NCBI GenBank assembly: GCA_027575765.1
Contig: JANBPT010000199.1
Span: forward strand, 1-57,345
Direction: 5' to 3'
Source of the DNA: Tieghemiomyces parasiticus
Taxonomy: Eukaryota; Kickxellomycota; Dimargaritomycetes; Dimargaritales; Dimargaritaceae
DNA length: 57,345 nucleotides
Positions 54,484-57,345 of the stretch are shown one piece after another (position 1 is the first letter of the stretch; every line of letters starts with the position of its first letter). Both the position numbers and the translations under genes were made by a program. The notes under the pieces were generated by a model. It was not told the origin of the DNA. It made no database searches and worked only from the letters and a program-made list of their open reading frames with translations.

Positions 54484-57345
54484 ACATGCGTCCCAGAATC
54501 AGTGTGCGCTTACGCTCGAGTCGCTTCTAATTATTTTCTTGCGTCCCCTTTTCACATTCCATGAGCATTGCCTATACCAATTCCCACCAGATACCACCCG
54601 TTATTAATTTTGAGGCCGTTTTCTCTTTTTCCCTATTAGTGGGTTCTAGGCCATCGAGCGTTTCTCCCATATTCTGATTCCAGCCTTCTTTCCTTTTTCT
54701 TATAGATGTATTACACGCCACCTAGCGAGTCATTTGCGCGCGGAACTCTACCTTTTCACTCTTACATCAAACCCACTCAGCCATGCGTCGCCACCTGCAC
54801 GCTTTGGTGCATGGGATGAGAAGGAGGGGGGGAGACACCTCCTGCTTACCCCTCGACCCTTCTATCCGCACTTGACTTTTTCGTTAATAGCTTAGCGCAA
54901 TCGCATGCCACTGATCTGCAGCCACCTACCTCACATGGCGCCGATTCTTTCTCCCTTGTACAAATATTCCGCTGTGAAGTCCAATTATACACTTTCTGTC
55001 CGTGTTTTTTTTGGGAGTTTTGAAGAAATTATATTTACCTCCTTCAGACGTCTCTTGCTAGCCTCCTTTGCTAGCTATTAATACATCGTTATAGCTTCGC
55101 TATCGAAATTCTTTGGTAGTTGCAGTTGTGTGATCGATTGTCCATACATTCAAACCGGCTTCTTGACCTTGCCCAAGCCATATCGAATGATATGGGTTTT
55201 CGGAACGATGTGACTGTTGTTAGATCCACGAAGCAGAGGTTGATCCTCACTGAGTAACGAGTCTGTTTCGCAAGTTTTGATGGACGGGCGGGTGATCCTT
55301 GTGGGTCTGAGCGTCGCGGGGTTAGGGAGAGATGTACTTGTTGAGCCTAACAATGTCCACCAATATCGTCATTATGCGTGCAGCCGTTGGGGTTGGTCGG
55401 GGCAATTGTAGCGCGGCAGGCAAGACGATGCATCCAAGCGCCAGGGGTGGCCGTGGGAGAGGCTGGAGGAATAGGTACTGCTGTGAAGTCCAATGATCAA
55501 TGGTGACCATTGACCTACGCCGTCGAGTAATCGGTATATATAGTTAAATAATAACAGCTCCCTTCACCAAGAGTAATCGCATACCGGCGTTTAACTCCCC
55601 CAAATTTAGCAGTACTGCCAGAACGGGGCCCTTAGGGTCCACAAGATTCCTCATCCGACGTAGTGGGAGTAATAGGTTAGACCACTTACTAGCCATCAAA
55701 GCTGGGCTTTTATGTAGTAGTTTGGCCAAAGCAGCCCTGGGACTTCAGGCGCATGCAGTGCAGTCTGCAAGATTCTTAGTTGCCATCTGTCTTACCCACT
55801 CACCCGCTCGCTCTTCCCTCATCCCCACCCTCCTCATCCACACGCACAGACATCCCCTCTCTGAGAGCACTTCCTCGCTCCACCTAAAGACTGTCGACCT
55901 CGTCGCTGTCTACGCTTCCCCTCCACCTCCCTCTACATCCAACCGTAGGCCTTTAGCTAATTTTCCACTTTTCCGGAACATGCCTTCGGGCCCCTCTTTT
56001 CCCTCCACGGTACACCTCTTCTGCATTGGCTCATTAAGGTTTTGTCAAGAACAATAGTAATGTAATGGGGGGGGGGAAACCAGTGCGCTAAAGGTGGTCC
56101 ATAGAACCCTCCACATTCTGCAGCCCAGCACAATTGCCATGAATGATGATAGCCTAGATGTTTTATATATTACGTGTACACCGCAGTTCGAATTATGTAT
56201 ATATATAAACAAGGACACGCCAGTCTCATGGGCACTTGAAGGGAGGTTGCTGGTTGAGAATCGTCGCCCGGCCTGTTCCATTATACTATTTCTCCACTTA
56301 CACGCTGCGCAAGGCTCCTCACCGCCGTTTCATCTCCCACTTACCCCTCACTCGCCCACGGATATTAATTTAACTGGTCAACCTTATCTTGTGGCCGTCA
56401 TTTGTTCTGCTGGCTGTGCGATACATATCTAGTCTTTAATTTATCATCTCTTCTCTGCCAACCTCCACCTCTCCATGTATTTCATTTATCCCATCCTCTC
56501 TCTCTCTCTCTCTCCCTCTCTTCGTATCAACAGCCGCTACCTCTGCATACACAAAAGATACGGTCGTCTGAACCTCCACCGTTTGGTTTGGTTGACCCAG
56601 CAGCCCGTTGCTACGTATCGGGTCTAGTCTCATTTTTAAGCCGCGCTTGAATCCGCCGCTGTTAAGGTTACTGGATAGAGACTTCAAATATTAACTTGGG
56701 TAGACACCCATTTTCCAGCAAGATGGAATGTGCGTTGTTTCTGAAGGGGGGAAGTAAGTCCCACGACCACCTTACGGAGGTCCCTCGGTTAATAATCTTG
56801 GACCGCGGATGTCATTATAGTTATGTGGTGGCGGCGGTACTTGTGGCGGTAAGGTCTTGTCAGACGGTGGCTTCCATGCCACGGTAACAGACGTTTTCTC
56901 CACAATAGAATCTAGACTACTACAGCAAGGTTGTCCTACACTCGTTTACATTGTGTGTATCTAGCTTGCCTTGCCGAACTGCAATCCGGTGTCCCATCGC
57001 ACCGAATCAACGTTGTACTTGACTCGGAACTCGATCATGGCGGAACGCTGATAATCTACGGTCGGAAATAAAGCTTTGATCGATGTACCATTGATAATTC
57101 TGTGACGTAAAAGCAGCGTGCATGATTGCTTGCATTTCCATTGGCAGCCGAACGTGTGGGCTATGGCCATATTGACAGTTAGGGTGGATATGGGCTGCGG
57201 GGAAGAAAGTGCAGCGATAATTCGCGGCAAGCCGTGTAGATTAGAAATGTTGGAAACAGGTCACCACGCACTAGCAAACCCGATGGGCGTGCTGTCGATA
57301 TTGCTAGCCCCGGCGGTTGTGCAGTGTAGTCGGTTGAAGGAGTAC
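54484..57345. other. Right end of the window, no gene seen
   Basis: No coding frame with family features and no plausible splice chain. It has a TATA-like tract (55534-55545) and a pyrimidine-rich stretch (55790-56010) that could be the leader of a gene I cannot see, and a G run at 56066-56075. A short minus-strand frame at 56961-57230 is discussed under rejected items. Confidence 0.45.
56495..56520. repeat. (CT)n microsatellite
   Basis: A CT-rich tract, almost perfect apart from one C, in the gene-free right end of the window. Confidence 0.8.

Noticed and set aside
55722..56057. 111-codon frame near the right end
   Set aside because: Starts at TTG and lies in a pyrimidine-rich tract. It may be a leader of an unseen gene, but it is not a supported protein.
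56961..57230. 89-codon minus-strand frame at the window edge
   Set aside because: No ATG start, a stop codon close upstream, and no recognisable family. Its composition is protein-like, so it could be an exon of a gene beyond the window, but I cannot support it.

Overview
The window looks like nuclear DNA from a fungus, probably an early-diverging filamentous lineage (Zoopagomycota-like is my guess, not something the sequence proves). The reasons are: spliceosomal introns, mostly 80-320 nt, with GTAAGT, GTAGGT or GTACGT donors; GC-rich codon usage; a gene set typical of fungi (Rad7, Lcb1, Pex3, Nas2, Cdc123, a Kip2/CENP-E type kinesin, SulP sulfate permease); and a plant-like GH35 beta-galactosidase. 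Genes are monocistronic and on both strands. I see no operon, CRISPR array, rRNA or convincing tRNA.

Layout. At 0.7-9.5 kb lie RAD7 (+), cytosolic methionyl-tRNA synthetase (-), the U2 snRNP protein U2A' (-, four exons) and serine palmitoyltransferase subunit LCB1 (-). At 11-13.7 kb a membrane-anchored plant-type beta-galactosidase (+) is divergent from LCB1. At 15 kb a small intronless gene encodes a Met/His-rich repeat protein ending in a CsbD-like segment, behind a clear TATA box and two identical CRE-like motifs. At 18.3-21.5 kb is a seven-exon kinesin. At 24.3-26.4 kb is an all-helical protein I do not recognise (four exons). At 27-32.5 kb CDC123 (-) and a SulP sulfate permease (+) are divergent. 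At 32.9-34.6 kb is another unrecognised protein (-) whose first exon seems to encode a signal peptide. At 38-39 kb is the proteasome assembly chaperone Nas2/PSMD9 (four exons). At 39.9-40.95 kb is a dead mariner transposon. At 41.6-43.1 kb is an EamA-family DMT transporter (-), divergent from PEX3 at 45-46.9 kb. After about 4.3 kb of microsatellite-rich non-coding DNA, a PWWP-like chromatin protein (51.2-54.5 kb) carries an unusual 1.86-kb intron. The last 2.9 kb shows no gene.

The genes do not form one pathway; they are mostly housekeeping functions: repair, translation, splicing, sphingolipid synthesis, peroxisome and proteasome biogenesis, and transport. A recurring structural trait is a strongly pyrimidine-rich sense strand just upstream of most start codons, up to about 0.8 kb for the kinesin, plus frequent long G or C homopolymers between genes. 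I found no clear multi-gene novel system. The most interesting items are the Met/His-repeat CsbD protein and its promoter, the plant-type galactosidase, the signal-peptide exon apparently spliced to a helical protein, and the long intron of the PWWP gene.
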